DNA of 13,826 bases from Bacillota bacterium (GTDB lineage Bacteria > Bacillota > Dethiobacteria > SKNC01): NCBI GenBank assembly GCA_007121375.1, contig SKLX01000077.1:1-13826 (forward strand). The letters run 5' to 3'. Both the position numbers and the translations under genes were made by a program. A model generated the notes under the pieces. The model was not told where the DNA came from and did no database searches. It saw nothing but the letters and a program-made list of their open reading frames with translations. Below are positions 1 to 6,929 of this stretch, piece after piece; position 1 is the stretch's first letter, and each line of letters starts with the position of its first letter.

Positions 1-51
1 AAAGTCTTAACAATTTTTGATTGGTCGTTTAACTCTTACCTTGGTATTTTT

Positions 52-690
52 TTACTGAAAGTGGTGTTCCTTTATTATTCTTTTTTGTATATCATATATC
101 CAGTAATAAAGACCTGTAAAGCCTATCAGGGATACCATGAAAACCTGGAACATCCTGGCATCCATCTGCAGGGCTCCCTCCGGGTTGATTATGGGATCGG
201 GGTGGAGGGTAGCATAAAGGCGAGGGATGATAAACACCAGAAAGGGTACCGTTATAAAGGCTATTATAGCATAAACTGAGGAAAGCCTGGCCCTCAACTC
301 CTTTTCTTCTACAGCAGACCTGAGAATAAAATAAGCACCGTATATTAAAAGGAGGACAAAAATCGACGTCTGCCGGGGATCCCAGTTCCAGAAGGCTCCC
401 CAGGTAAAACGGGCAAAGAAGGCGCCGGTAATGGTAGCCAGGAGGGTAAACACTATACCCGCCTCGGCATTGAAGGAAGCCCTCTCATCAAATTCTATCA
501 AATTGGTGCGAAGATATTTAATTGCATTTAACATGGAAACCAGGTAGGCCAGTACGGCCACCCAGGCCAGGGGAACATGGTAAAAAATTATCCGGGAAAT
601 CTCCCCCAGTCCCAGGGCAGGAGGAGCATATAAAAAGGAACCCACAATCATCAATGAAATCCATATACCAAGCAGTATTTTCCAGATCAA
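52..690 (-). CDS. ccmC: CcmC-type haem-handling membrane protein of cytochrome c maturation System I
   Basis: The 212-residue product is a polytopic membrane protein (about six hydrophobic segments). It carries the tryptophan-rich haem-binding signature WGAFWNWDPRQTS at residues 97-109. Histidines 38 (in FYHVP) and 163 (in TLHPDP) sit where CcmC proteins have their two axial haem ligands. In System I, CcmC works with the CcmAB ABC transporter to present haem to the chaperone CcmE outside the membrane. The R of WDPRQT fits CcmC better than CcmF or the System II CcsA proteins, which usually have an acidic residue nearby. The start is TTG at 690, chosen because GGGAGGT lies 8 nt upstream at 699-705. 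It is third in ccmA-ccmB-ccmC, 22 nt after ccmB. The length is slightly short for the family. No next gene can be read in bases 1-51. Confidence 0.88.
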   Translation of the reverse strand: MIWKILLGIWISLMIVGSFLYAPPALGLGEISRIIFYHVPLAWVAVLAYLVSMLNAIKYLRTNLIEFDERASFNAEAGIVFTLLATITGAFFARFTWGAFWNWDPRQTSIFVLLLIYGAYFILRSAVEEKELRARLSSVYAIIAFITVPFLVFIIPRLYATLHPDPIINPEGALQMDARMFQVFMVSLIGFTGLYYWIYDIQKRIIKEHHFQ

Positions 691-698
691 TGAACTTT

Positions 699-705
699 AC
701 CTCCC
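699..705 (-). promoter_or_regulatory. Ribosome binding site deciding the TTG start of ccmC
   Basis: GGGAGGT on the minus strand lies 8 nt before the TTG at 690, inside the 22-nt gap after the ccmB stop. No in-frame ATG has a comparable site nearby, so TTG is the supported initiation codon. Confidence 0.75.
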
Positions 706-712
706 GGGAAAA

Positions 713-1399
713 TTATCCGTCTTCCCACACATAGTTAAACAATAAAAGGGATAGGGTTACCATAATTACAGAAAAGGACAGTAAAACCTGCATTTCTGAA
801 GTTGCTTCCCTTAGAGGCGATCCCTCCAGGGCCATCTGGGTCCCATTAATAGCAGTAATCAGTAAAGGCAGCAGCACGGGAAATGCCAGGACGGGAAGCA
901 AATTTCCCTTTACGCTGGCCTTGGAAACGATGGCTGCCAGTATGGTAGTAGTAGCGGAAAGACCCAGGCAACCTAAAAAAACCGTCAGAAACAAAAGAAA
1001 AGGATTACCCAGGGGAGGACTCAGAAAAAAAAGATAAAAAGGTATTACAATGGCTGCTACCAGCAGCAACAACAACAGGTTAAAAGTAAACTTCCCCAAA
1101 TATATTATCTCGGGAACAGTAGAAAGCCGGAGGGCATAGGCTGTTCCCTTTTCCTCCTCTTTCACAAAGGACCTGGCCAAACCTGCCATGGCGGAAAAAA
1201 ACAATATAATCCAGATAAGGGCAGCATGGATTACAGCATCCAGGTAATAAGGTCCCAGGGAAAAACTAACTATAATCAAAGTAGTCAGGGCAAACATTAA
1301 AAAGGAGTTTAAGGCATGCCTGGTGCGAAACTCCCCTTTAAAGTCTTTATTAAGAAGAGCCCCAACCTTCAGGATCCAGCCTGAGGACCTGGTCACCAT
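713..1399 (-). CDS. ccmB: CcmB haem exporter permease subunit
   Basis: The product is 228 residues with about six hydrophobic segments, the usual CcmB length of roughly 220. It contains the cytoplasmic stretch SFVKEEEKGTAYALRLST after the second hydrophobic segment, where CcmB proteins carry a conserved F..E...G.L..L..p element. With CcmA it forms the ABC transporter that drives release of haem-loaded CcmE in cytochrome c maturation. The open frame continues upstream to 1561 inside ccmA, but the start at 1399 is preferred: GGAGGTG lies 7 nt before it, and the extra upstream residues do not resemble CcmB. This start gives a 50-nt overlap with the end of ccmA, which implies translational coupling. 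ccmC follows after 22 nt. Confidence 0.88.
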   Translation of the reverse strand: MVTRSSGWILKVGALLNKDFKGEFRTRHALNSFLMFALTTLIIVSFSLGPYYLDAVIHAALIWIILFFSAMAGLARSFVKEEEKGTAYALRLSTVPEIIYLGKFTFNLLLLLLVAAIVIPFYLFFLSPPLGNPFLLFLTVFLGCLGLSATTTILAAIVSKASVKGNLLPVLAFPVLLPLLITAINGTQMALEGSPLREATSEMQVLLSFSVIMVTLSLLLFNYVWEDG

Positions 1400-1988
1400 A
1401 AAGGGCCACCTCCGATGAGTCATTAGTAGATAGTATAACAGCGCCCCTTTTCTTCTGCTGGTTGACCATTTCCCCCAGTAAGCCCCTTCCTTCATCATCC
1501 AGGTTTGAGCCTGGTTCATCCAGTAGTAAAAGGTACGGATCGTGAAGGAGGGCAAAAGCAAACTTTAAACGCTGTTTCATGCCTGTAGAAAAAGTGCCTG
1601 TTAAGCTGTTGCTCCATCTTTTTAATTGAACTTTTTCAAGTAATTGGCGACATTTTTCTTCATAAACAGGCAGCCCTCGAACTTTTGCGAAAAAGCAAAG
1701 ATTCTCGGAAGCTGTTAACTCGTCATAAAGAAATATATCAGGGGATACAAACCCTAAATAATCATTTCTTTCTTCTCCTTTTAACCAATGATCATTAACT
1801 TTAATCCTTACTTCCCCTGAAGAAGGCCTTATTAACCCGGCCAATATCTTCAATAGGGTAGTTTTGCCGGAACCATTGGGACCGGTAATTACCATACAAT
1901 TTCCTTCTTCAAGGGTTCCTCTTACTTTTTTAAATATAGGCTGTCCATTATAAGATTTAGTTAGATCTTTAAACTCTACAAAAACCAT
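1350..1988 (-). CDS. ccmA: CcmA haem exporter ATP-binding subunit
   Basis: This is a 212-residue ABC ATPase, the compact length of CcmA. Visible motifs are the Walker A loop GPNGSGKTT (about residues 37-45), an ABC signature-like FSTGMKQRL, and the Walker B segment LLLLDEPGSNLD with the catalytic Glu. The signature reads STGMK rather than LSGGQ, a substitution common in CcmA-type ATPases. The start ATG at 1988 has AAGGA about 7 nt upstream. It pairs with the CcmB permease, whose start lies within its last 50 nt, and is first in the ccmABC operon. A generic ABC exporter ATPase could look similar, but the following ccmB and ccmC make the assignment firm. A candidate promoter lies at 2062-2090. 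Confidence 0.87.
   Translation of the reverse strand: MVFVEFKDLTKSYNGQPIFKKVRGTLEEGNCMVITGPNGSGKTTLLKILAGLIRPSSGEVRIKVNDHWLKGEERNDYLGFVSPDIFLYDELTASENLCFFAKVRGLPVYEEKCRQLLEKVQLKRWSNSLTGTFSTGMKQRLKFAFALLHDPYLLLLDEPGSNLDDEGRGLLGEMVNQQKKRGAVILSTNDSSEVALYGDQVLRLDPEGWGSS
1407..1413 (-). promoter_or_regulatory. Ribosome binding site deciding the ccmB start
   Basis: GGAGGTG on the minus strand sits 7 nt upstream of the ATG at 1399, inside the coding region of ccmA. It is one of the strongest Shine-Dalgarno matches in the window and rules out the longer frame that opens at 1561. Confidence 0.8.
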
Positions 1989-2008
1989 CTTTTTTCCTTC
2001 TATCTATA

Positions 2009-2034
2009 CATATTTTTTATACACATTTTTTATA
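2009..2034 (-). repeat. Tandem 13-bp AT-rich repeat in the ccmA leader
   Basis: On the plus strand CATATTTTTTATA (2009-2021) is followed directly by CACATTTTTTATA (2022-2034), which differs at one position. It lies between the candidate ccm promoter and the ccmA ribosome binding site. It could be an operator for a dimeric regulator or simply low-complexity leader DNA. Confidence 0.6.
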
Positions 2035-2061
2035 TAAGATAATTCTCATTTACCTCACTTA

Positions 2062-2090
2062 AAAATAACACATTTACGGAGGCAGGTCAA
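2062..2090 (-). promoter_or_regulatory. Candidate sigma-A promoter for ccmABC
   Basis: On the minus strand TTGACC (2090-2085) and TATTTT (2067-2062) are separated by 17 nt. The -35 matches the consensus at 5 of 6 positions and the -10 at 4 of 6. The implied leader to the ccmA ATG is about 67 nt and includes the tandem repeat. The rest of the 1989-2180 gap is AT-rich, and no clear terminator for asnB was found in it. Confidence 0.38.
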
Positions 2091-2180
2091 ATCTTTAACT
2101 ATTAAAATGATTAATAATATCCTTGATATACCCCTTATCTATAAAGCTATATTACTTATACATATGCCTATAAAATCTTC

Positions 2181-4037
2181 TTATATCTGCAGAGGGTCCC
2201 TTCCTTTAATAAATATATCATGCCACAGGAGAAAAATCAGCACTGTCCATATTTTTCTGCTGTGGTCAGCCATGCCCTTTTGATGTTCTTGAAACAGCCT
2301 ATCCACAAAGGAGTAATTTAAATACTCAGGGGTAAAACTATCCTTCAATATCTTCTTCACCGGCTCTTTTAATTCACCGGTGAGCCAACGGCGGGTGGGA
2401 ACGGGAAATCCCCTTTTAGGACGGTTTATGACCTCCCGGGGCAGCACATCCTTAAAAGCCTCCCTCAAAGCATACTTAGTTTTCGTTCCCTTTATCTTAT
2501 AGCGGGTAGGAATGGTAGCGGCAAATTCAAAAAGTTTATGATCAAGATAGGGAACCCTTAACTCCAGGGAATTAGCCATGGTCATTTTATCTGCTTTGGC
2601 CAGAATATCTCCTGGAAGCCAGGTATGCAGGTCAATATACTGCATGGAAGTTACCTCATCATGGCCCTTAAGAATATCCTCATAATACCTTCGGGTTACC
2701 TCTTTAAAAGAAACCAGAGGGATACCCTCCTTCACTAACTCTTTTTTCTCCAGGTCTCCAAAAATAAAAGCATTGCCCACATAACGATCTTCCAGGCTCT
2801 TCCTGGCCCGGCTCACATAATTTTTTCCGAAGGTCCCCTGGGGAAAGAGATCGCTTAAATAACTTAAAGAGCTTTGAACTCTACCGGGAAGACTTCGAAA
2901 ATACTCAAGGGATTGGGGCTCACCATAAATACCGTAACCCCCAAAAACCTCATCGGCCCCTTCCCCGGAAAGACTGACGGTAATCTTTTCCCTGGCTGCC
3001 CGGGCTACAAAGTAAAGGGATATGGCTGCGGGATCCGCTACTGGTTCGTCAAGATGCCAGATTAACCGGGGCAGGTGCTGGATAAATTCTTCGGGAGAAA
3101 TAAAATACTGGTGGTGTTTAATTTTTAAATACTGGGCAGTCCTGCGAGCTTCCTCCAGCTCACTGTAACCCTTCTCCCGGTAACCCACACTGAAGGTTGA
3201 TATATCCCCAATTTCCTTTAACAAAGCAGCAATTATGGAAGAATCAATACCTCCACTTAAAAAACCTCCCCATGGAACGTGACTTTGAGCATGAAGGCGA
3301 ACAGATTCCCTTAACTTTTCCCTTATCCCCTCTACAAAATAAGTAAGGGGCTTATCTTCAGGATTAAACCTTACCTCCCAGTACTTTTTTATTTTTAAGG
3401 TATCATCCTTTAAAATAAAATAAGAAGCAGGGGGCAGTTTTTTTATATTTTTTAATATAGTAGCCGGTTCAGGGACGTACTGGAAGGTCAGGTAATGGAT
3501 AAGGGATTCCTGGTCTACTTCCCTTTTTATTTCGGGTAAAGTTAAAATTGATTTCATTTCCGAAGCAAACACAAACTTCCGGGGGCAGTTATAATAATAA
3601 AAGGGTTTAATACCGAACCTGTCCCGGGCTCCAAAGAGTAATTTTTCCCGGGAGTCCCAGATAACGAAGGAAAACATCCCCCGTAAGTCTTTCACACAAT
3701 CGAAGCCCTTTTCCTCATAAAGATGAACCAGGACCTCCGTATCGCTTTGACTAAAAAAAACATGGCCTTTTCTTTTCAATTCCTCCCGGAGGGTAAGGTA
3801 GTTATAAATTTCACCGTTAAAGACCACCCTTATGCTGCCATCTTCATTAAACATGGGCTGCCTTCCCCGGAAAAGGTCAATAATTTTTAGGCGCTGAAAA
3901 CCAAGGCCTACCCAGTTCTCCAGGTAAGTTCCTTCTTCATCGGGGCCCCGGTGAACCATAACCTTCTTCATTTTTTCTATTTCTTCCCTCTTAACTTTTT
4001 CCTCTCTTTTATTATATATCCCGCAAATGCCACACAT
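2181..4037 (-). CDS. asnB: Asparagine synthetase, glutamine-hydrolysing (AsnB type)
   Basis: The 618-residue enzyme makes asparagine from aspartate, glutamine and ATP. The N-terminal class II glutaminase domain begins MCGICGIY, so Cys2 becomes the nucleophile after removal of Met1. Glutamine-site residues are visible at Arg49, the NGE at 74-76 and Asp99. The C-terminal synthetase domain has the pyrophosphate loop SGGIDSS at 261-267 and a later SLSGEGADEVFGGY. The frame opens further upstream at 4151, but the start at 4037 is required by the catalytic Cys2 and has GGGGGAG about 5 nt before it. It is separated from ccmA by 143 nt beyond the ccm promoter and is probably monocistronic. Some AsnB homologues amidate cell-wall precursors or other acceptors, so free aspartate as substrate is the default assumption, not a proven one. 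Confidence 0.93.
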   Translation of the reverse strand: MCGICGIYNKREEKVKREEIEKMKKVMVHRGPDEEGTYLENWVGLGFQRLKIIDLFRGRQPMFNEDGSIRVVFNGEIYNYLTLREELKRKGHVFFSQSDTEVLVHLYEEKGFDCVKDLRGMFSFVIWDSREKLLFGARDRFGIKPFYYYNCPRKFVFASEMKSILTLPEIKREVDQESLIHYLTFQYVPEPATILKNIKKLPPASYFILKDDTLKIKKYWEVRFNPEDKPLTYFVEGIREKLRESVRLHAQSHVPWGGFLSGGIDSSIIAALLKEIGDISTFSVGYREKGYSELEEARRTAQYLKIKHHQYFISPEEFIQHLPRLIWHLDEPVADPAAISLYFVARAAREKITVSLSGEGADEVFGGYGIYGEPQSLEYFRSLPGRVQSSLSYLSDLFPQGTFGKNYVSRARKSLEDRYVGNAFIFGDLEKKELVKEGIPLVSFKEVTRRYYEDILKGHDEVTSMQYIDLHTWLPGDILAKADKMTMANSLELRVPYLDHKLFEFAATIPTRYKIKGTKTKYALREAFKDVLPREVINRPKRGFPVPTRRWLTGELKEPVKKILKDSFTPEYLNYSFVDRLFQEHQKGMADHSRKIWTVLIFLLWHDIFIKGRDPLQI

Positions 4038-4059
4038 AGTTCTCCCCCTTAACTTAGAT

Positions 4060-4088
4060 ATTGTATCATATGAAAATACCATGGAAAA
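4060..4088 (-). promoter_or_regulatory. Candidate extended -10 promoter for asnB
   Basis: The minus strand has TGATACAAT (4068-4060), a TGn extended -10 with 5 of 6 matches to TATAAT. A weak -35, TTTTCC (4088-4083), lies 17 nt upstream. Transcription would begin near 4053, giving a very short leader that just holds the asnB ribosome binding site. Confidence 0.5.
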
Positions 4089-4194
4089 GTGTGCATGGGG
4101 ACCTTTGAAAACATTTTTAAAAAACGACATTCTAAAACACATACCCTGCAATTATATAGCTCATAATAATATTAAAACTTGGGGAGGTTACGCC

Positions 4195-4359
4195 ATGGAT
4201 TTAGAAACTCTGACATTTGCCAACTTAACGGAAAGTGAGCTGAAAAAAATTAAAGATACGGAGGTATTTTTAAACGGGCAGCCGGATCACCAGGCCCTTC
4301 AAGAAAAGGGAGGAGAAATTTACCTCCTGGCCTTTGTAAGGGAAAGAGTAGAAGAATAA
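4195..4359 (+). CDS. Small acidic protein of unknown function (54 aa)
   Basis: I do not recognise this family. The 54 residues begin MDLETLTFANLTESELKKIK and end in a glutamate-rich tail. The middle has a short hydrophobic strand, EIYLLAFVRE, at 41-50. There is no signal peptide, membrane helix, cysteine or zinc motif. A helix (LTESELKKIKDTEVFL) followed by a strand suggests a small folded cytoplasmic protein. The start ATG at 4195 has GGGGAGG 7 nt upstream, one of the best ribosome binding sites in the window, which argues that the gene is real. The frame runs back to 4027 through asnB promoter DNA, and that extension is not credible. It is divergent from asnB and convergent with folK. No strong promoter was found, although a TATATA lies at 4153-4158. 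Confidence 0.68.
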   Translation: MDLETLTFANLTESELKKIKDTEVFLNGQPDHQALQEKGGEIYLLAFVRERVEE

Positions 4360-4386
4360 GAAAGGAGGCCTTCTATCAGGGCCTCC
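4351..4386 (-). terminator. Candidate rho-independent terminator of the folate operon
   Basis: GGAGGCC (4364-4370) and GGCCTCC (4380-4386) form a 7-bp GC-rich stem with a 9-nt loop. On the minus strand the stem is followed by the T-rich tail TTTCTTATTCTTC (4363-4351). The stem includes the last codons and stop of folK. On the plus strand the following bases are less T-rich, so termination of the small gene is less certain. Confidence 0.55.
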
Positions 4387-4849
4387 CTTCTCTCAGTTCT
4401 TTCAAAAGTTTTTCTATACTTTTTCCGGTGGTGGGGTGAATAACTTCTGGCACTATTTCCGCCAGGGGCAGGAGGACAAACTCCCTTTCCGTCATCCGGG
4501 GATGGGGAATAATTAAACGGGGCTCATCGTTTAATTGAAGATCATCGTATAGTAAAATATCCAGGTCGATAGGTCGAGGACCCCAACGTATAGTCCTCAC
4601 CCTCTTTAAATCCTCCTCAATCTTCTGGAGATAATCCAGCAGCTGATTAGGAGTCAGGAGGGTCTTACAAAAAACAGCTGCATTTAAAAATTTATCCTGG
4701 TCTGTATAGCCGACAGGATCCGTTTCATACAGGGAAGAAACCTTTTCTACCAAAATGTGTTCATGGGAATCCAGAGCCTTAATCGCTTCTTTAAGATTTT
4801 TTTCCCTGTCTCCCATATTGGAACCCAGACCCAGGTATACTAAAGCCAT
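4376..4849 (-). CDS. folK: 6-hydroxymethyl-7,8-dihydropterin pyrophosphokinase (HPPK)
   Basis: FolK transfers pyrophosphate from ATP to 6-hydroxymethyl-dihydropterin, supplying the FolP substrate. The 157-residue length is typical. The N-terminus has YLGLGSNMGDR (5-15), followed by the ETDPVG element at 42-47. The catalytic signature RWGPRPIDLDILLY at 88-101 contains the two Mg-binding aspartates (95 and 97), and HPRMTEREFVLLPL (116-129) is the conserved C-terminal motif. The ATG at 4849 overlaps the TAA of folB by one nucleotide (TAATG), so translation is probably coupled. It is the last gene of folE-HD-folP-folB-folK and its end lies in a candidate terminator. Confidence 0.95.
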   Translation of the reverse strand: MALVYLGLGSNMGDREKNLKEAIKALDSHEHILVEKVSSLYETDPVGYTDQDKFLNAAVFCKTLLTPNQLLDYLQKIEEDLKRVRTIRWGPRPIDLDILLYDDLQLNDEPRLIIPHPRMTEREFVLLPLAEIVPEVIHPTTGKSIEKLLKELREGRP

Positions 4850-5214
4850 TACCCTTTACCTCGCTTTATCTCAATTCCTACAAAATCCAAATTCCCCGGG
4901 ATAGGAGCCCAGGGTTTTTTTATCTTTACCACAACCTCCCGGACCCGTTCAATAGAAAGGACTGCCCCGGCAATATTTTCAGCCAGGGCCTCCAGGAGAT
5001 TATATCTTTCTTCCTTCACCAGGTTCCTAACTTCCTTATATATGCTGGCATAATCGATGGTGTCTTCCAGGTTATCCGTTTTTCCTGCTTGGGACAGGTC
5101 CAGGCATACCTCCAGGGTCACTAAAAATTTCTGCCCCTGGGCCTTTTCCGAAGGCAGCACTCCGTGATAACCATAAAAAGACATTTCATTCATTATTATT
5201 TTATCTTCAGCCAT
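4849..5214 (-). CDS. folB: Dihydroneopterin aldolase
   Basis: FolB cleaves 7,8-dihydroneopterin to 6-hydroxymethyl-dihydropterin and glycolaldehyde. The 121-residue product has the family start FYGYHGVLPSEKAQGQ, with the conserved glutamate at 23. TIDYASIY lies at 52-59, the second glutamate element LLEALAENIA at 73-82, and the catalytic lysine before proline in KIKKPWAPIPG (Lys100). The frame opens at 5241, but the ATG at 5214 is preferred because AGGAGG lies about 10 nt upstream and the length then matches the family. This start overlaps the end of folP by 8 nt, and its TAA overlaps the folK ATG. Confidence 0.94.
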   Translation of the reverse strand: MAEDKIIMNEMSFYGYHGVLPSEKAQGQKFLVTLEVCLDLSQAGKTDNLEDTIDYASIYKEVRNLVKEERYNLLEALAENIAGAVLSIERVREVVVKIKKPWAPIPGNLDFVGIEIKRGKG

Positions 5215-6421
5215 ACTTTTTCCGCCTCCTGACCATGGCATCGGTCATGTCAACCACCCGTTTCATGTATTTAATATCGTGGACCCGAACAATATCGGCT
5301 CCCCTGGTTATGCCGTAAGCAATGGTAGACGCAGTGCCCTCCAATCTTTCCTCAGCAGGTAAATCCAGCACCTTGCCAATCATGGATTTTCGGGAAGTCC
5401 CGAGTAAAAGGGGATAACCCAGGGCCACCAGTTCCTCCAGGTGGTGCATGGCCTCCAGGTTATGCTCCAAAGTTTTACCGAATCCTATCCCGGGATCCAG
5501 AATTATGTTTTCTTCTTTTACCCCGGCTTTTAAAGCAAGATCTATACTTTCTCGAAGTTCACTGGTTATCTCCGTCATCAAATCATCATATTGGGCTACC
5601 TTCCGATTGTGCATAATACAAACAGGTACCTGGTAACGGGCGGCTACCTCTGCCATTTCCGGGTCCGCCTTAAAACCCCAAACATCATTCACCATATCTA
5701 CTCCCATTTCCAGGGCTTTTTCTGCTACCGACGCCTTATAAGTATCAATAGAAATAGGAAGGTCCAATTCCCCCGTTAACTTTTCTAAAAGGGGCAGAAC
5801 CCGCCTGAATTCCTCCTCTTCCGATATGGGGTCTGCCTGGGGACGGGTTGATTCTCCCCCTATATCCAGTATATCTATCCCTTCTTTTACCATGTTTCTG
5901 GCATGTTCCAGGGCCTGGTCCAGGTTAAAGAACTGACCCCCATCAGAAAAAGAATCAGGCGTAACATTTAAGATCCCCATGATCAGGGTTCTTTCTCCCA
6001 GTCTGAAACTTTTATCTCCCAGGTTTAAAAATTTTTCCTTTTTGTCTCCCAGGTAATGGTGGCGGTTGTACCTGCCCAGGGCTTCTTCCACTTCCCTGGC
6101 CACCTCTTTAGATTGAAAGGGTTGGAGCTTTAGTTTTTTAATTAAAAGGCGGAACTGTTTTAGAGTTCCCATGAGCAAAAGGTCGCTTCTTCCCGGGGTG
6201 AGGCTTCCCACTTCCCGGGCTGCCGCTGCTTCTCCTCCCTTAGAGAGCATTTCCTGCTTTATAAGGATAACTCCCTTCAAGGGGACATTGTAAACCTTTA
6301 TTAAAAAAAACTGGCCTTTATTGATCATAATTTCTCTACCAGCCCTGTCTGACCCTATTTTTCCTATTTCTTCCCTTATATCTTCCCTGCTGTGGGGAGA
6401 TAATATCCTGGCCTTAATCAT
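5207..6421 (-). CDS. folP: Dihydropteroate synthase with a long N-terminal extension
   Basis: FolP condenses p-aminobenzoate with hydroxymethyl-dihydropterin pyrophosphate. The TIM-barrel core occupies about residues 136-404. It shows ILNVTPDSFSDGG (150-162), DIGGESTRP (186-194), ISIDTYK (223-229), MVNDVWGF (243-250), CIMHNR (268-273), LDPGIGFGKT (308-317), GTSRKS (341-346) and VRVHD (378-382). In total it is 404 residues, against about 270-285 for a single-domain enzyme. Residues 1-135 form an extra domain with a KGGEAAAARE segment and LLLMGTLKQF. From memory, FolP proteins of about 400 residues occur in several Clostridia and related thermophiles. The ATG at 6421 has GAGGTG 7 nt upstream. 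Its end overlaps folB. Confidence 0.94.
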   Translation of the reverse strand: MIKARILSPHSREDIREEIGKIGSDRAGREIMINKGQFFLIKVYNVPLKGVILIKQEMLSKGGEAAAAREVGSLTPGRSDLLLMGTLKQFRLLIKKLKLQPFQSKEVAREVEEALGRYNRHHYLGDKKEKFLNLGDKSFRLGERTLIMGILNVTPDSFSDGGQFFNLDQALEHARNMVKEGIDILDIGGESTRPQADPISEEEEFRRVLPLLEKLTGELDLPISIDTYKASVAEKALEMGVDMVNDVWGFKADPEMAEVAARYQVPVCIMHNRKVAQYDDLMTEITSELRESIDLALKAGVKEENIILDPGIGFGKTLEHNLEAMHHLEELVALGYPLLLGTSRKSMIGKVLDLPAEERLEGTASTIAYGITRGADIVRVHDIKYMKRVVDMTDAMVRRRKKYG

Positions 6422-6441
6422 TTAATAACACCTCGCCTTTA

Positions 6442-6927
6442 TTAATAACAAAGTCCTCCTCGAGCAGGCATTTCTTTATACTTGTAACATTCATCCCTTA
6501 CCTGGCATTGCCAGCAAAGGCGGGAAAACTTATCGGCTTCGAAAATAGCCTCACCCAGGAGAGACATGTTGTTAATTCCCTTTCCCCGGTGTTCCCTGAT
6601 GGCCCGGGTAATTACTTTCTTTTCTTTTTCTCCGTAGCCTGCTTCCTCCAGAATACCCTCAGCCAGCTCAGCACTGACCTGGGCATGGTCTATTCCCCCT
6701 TCATACTCCTGCCAGCGGCCAATATCATGAAGTAAAGCCGCCCCATAAAGAATATCCCGGGGAAAATTATTTCCCCTTTCCAGGGAGATAAGGTAAGCTA
6801 TCCTGGCCACGGCAAGGGAATGTTCAAAGTCATGACGACAAAATTTACGATTAATTTCCCATTTATAAATATTTTGTAAGTATTCCTGGAAATACTTGTT
6901 TTGCAGTATTCTGTTAATTCTTTCCAT
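6442..6927 (-). CDS. HD-domain metal-dependent phosphohydrolase in the folate operon
   Basis: This is a 161-residue HD-superfamily protein. The metal-binding pattern is visible: RHDFEHS (His32, Asp33, His36), LLHDIGRW (His67-Asp68), His81, IREHRG (His113) and EADKF (Asp132). After the domain comes a cysteine cluster, CWQCQVRDECYKY (Cys138, 141, 147), plus Cys160 next to the last residue. There is no signal peptide or membrane segment. The ATG is 2 nt after the folE stop, and folP begins 20 nt after this gene ends, so it belongs to the operon. FolE makes dihydroneopterin triphosphate, which must be dephosphorylated before FolB; no Nudix FolQ is present here. By inference this enzyme may do that job, as the HD enzyme MptB acts on a cyclic-phosphate pterin in archaea. 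A general nucleotidase role is also possible. Confidence 0.85.
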   Translation of the reverse strand: MERINRILQNKYFQEYLQNIYKWEINRKFCRHDFEHSLAVARIAYLISLERGNNFPRDILYGAALLHDIGRWQEYEGGIDHAQVSAELAEGILEEAGYGEKEKKVITRAIREHRGKGINNMSLLGEAIFEADKFSRLCWQCQVRDECYKYKEMPARGGLCY

Positions 6928-6929
6928 AA

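Noticed and set aside
4027..4194. N-terminal extension of the small plus-strand protein back to 4027
   Set aside because: It would run through the asnB start and promoter. The strong ribosome binding site directly before the ATG at 4195 indicates the true start.
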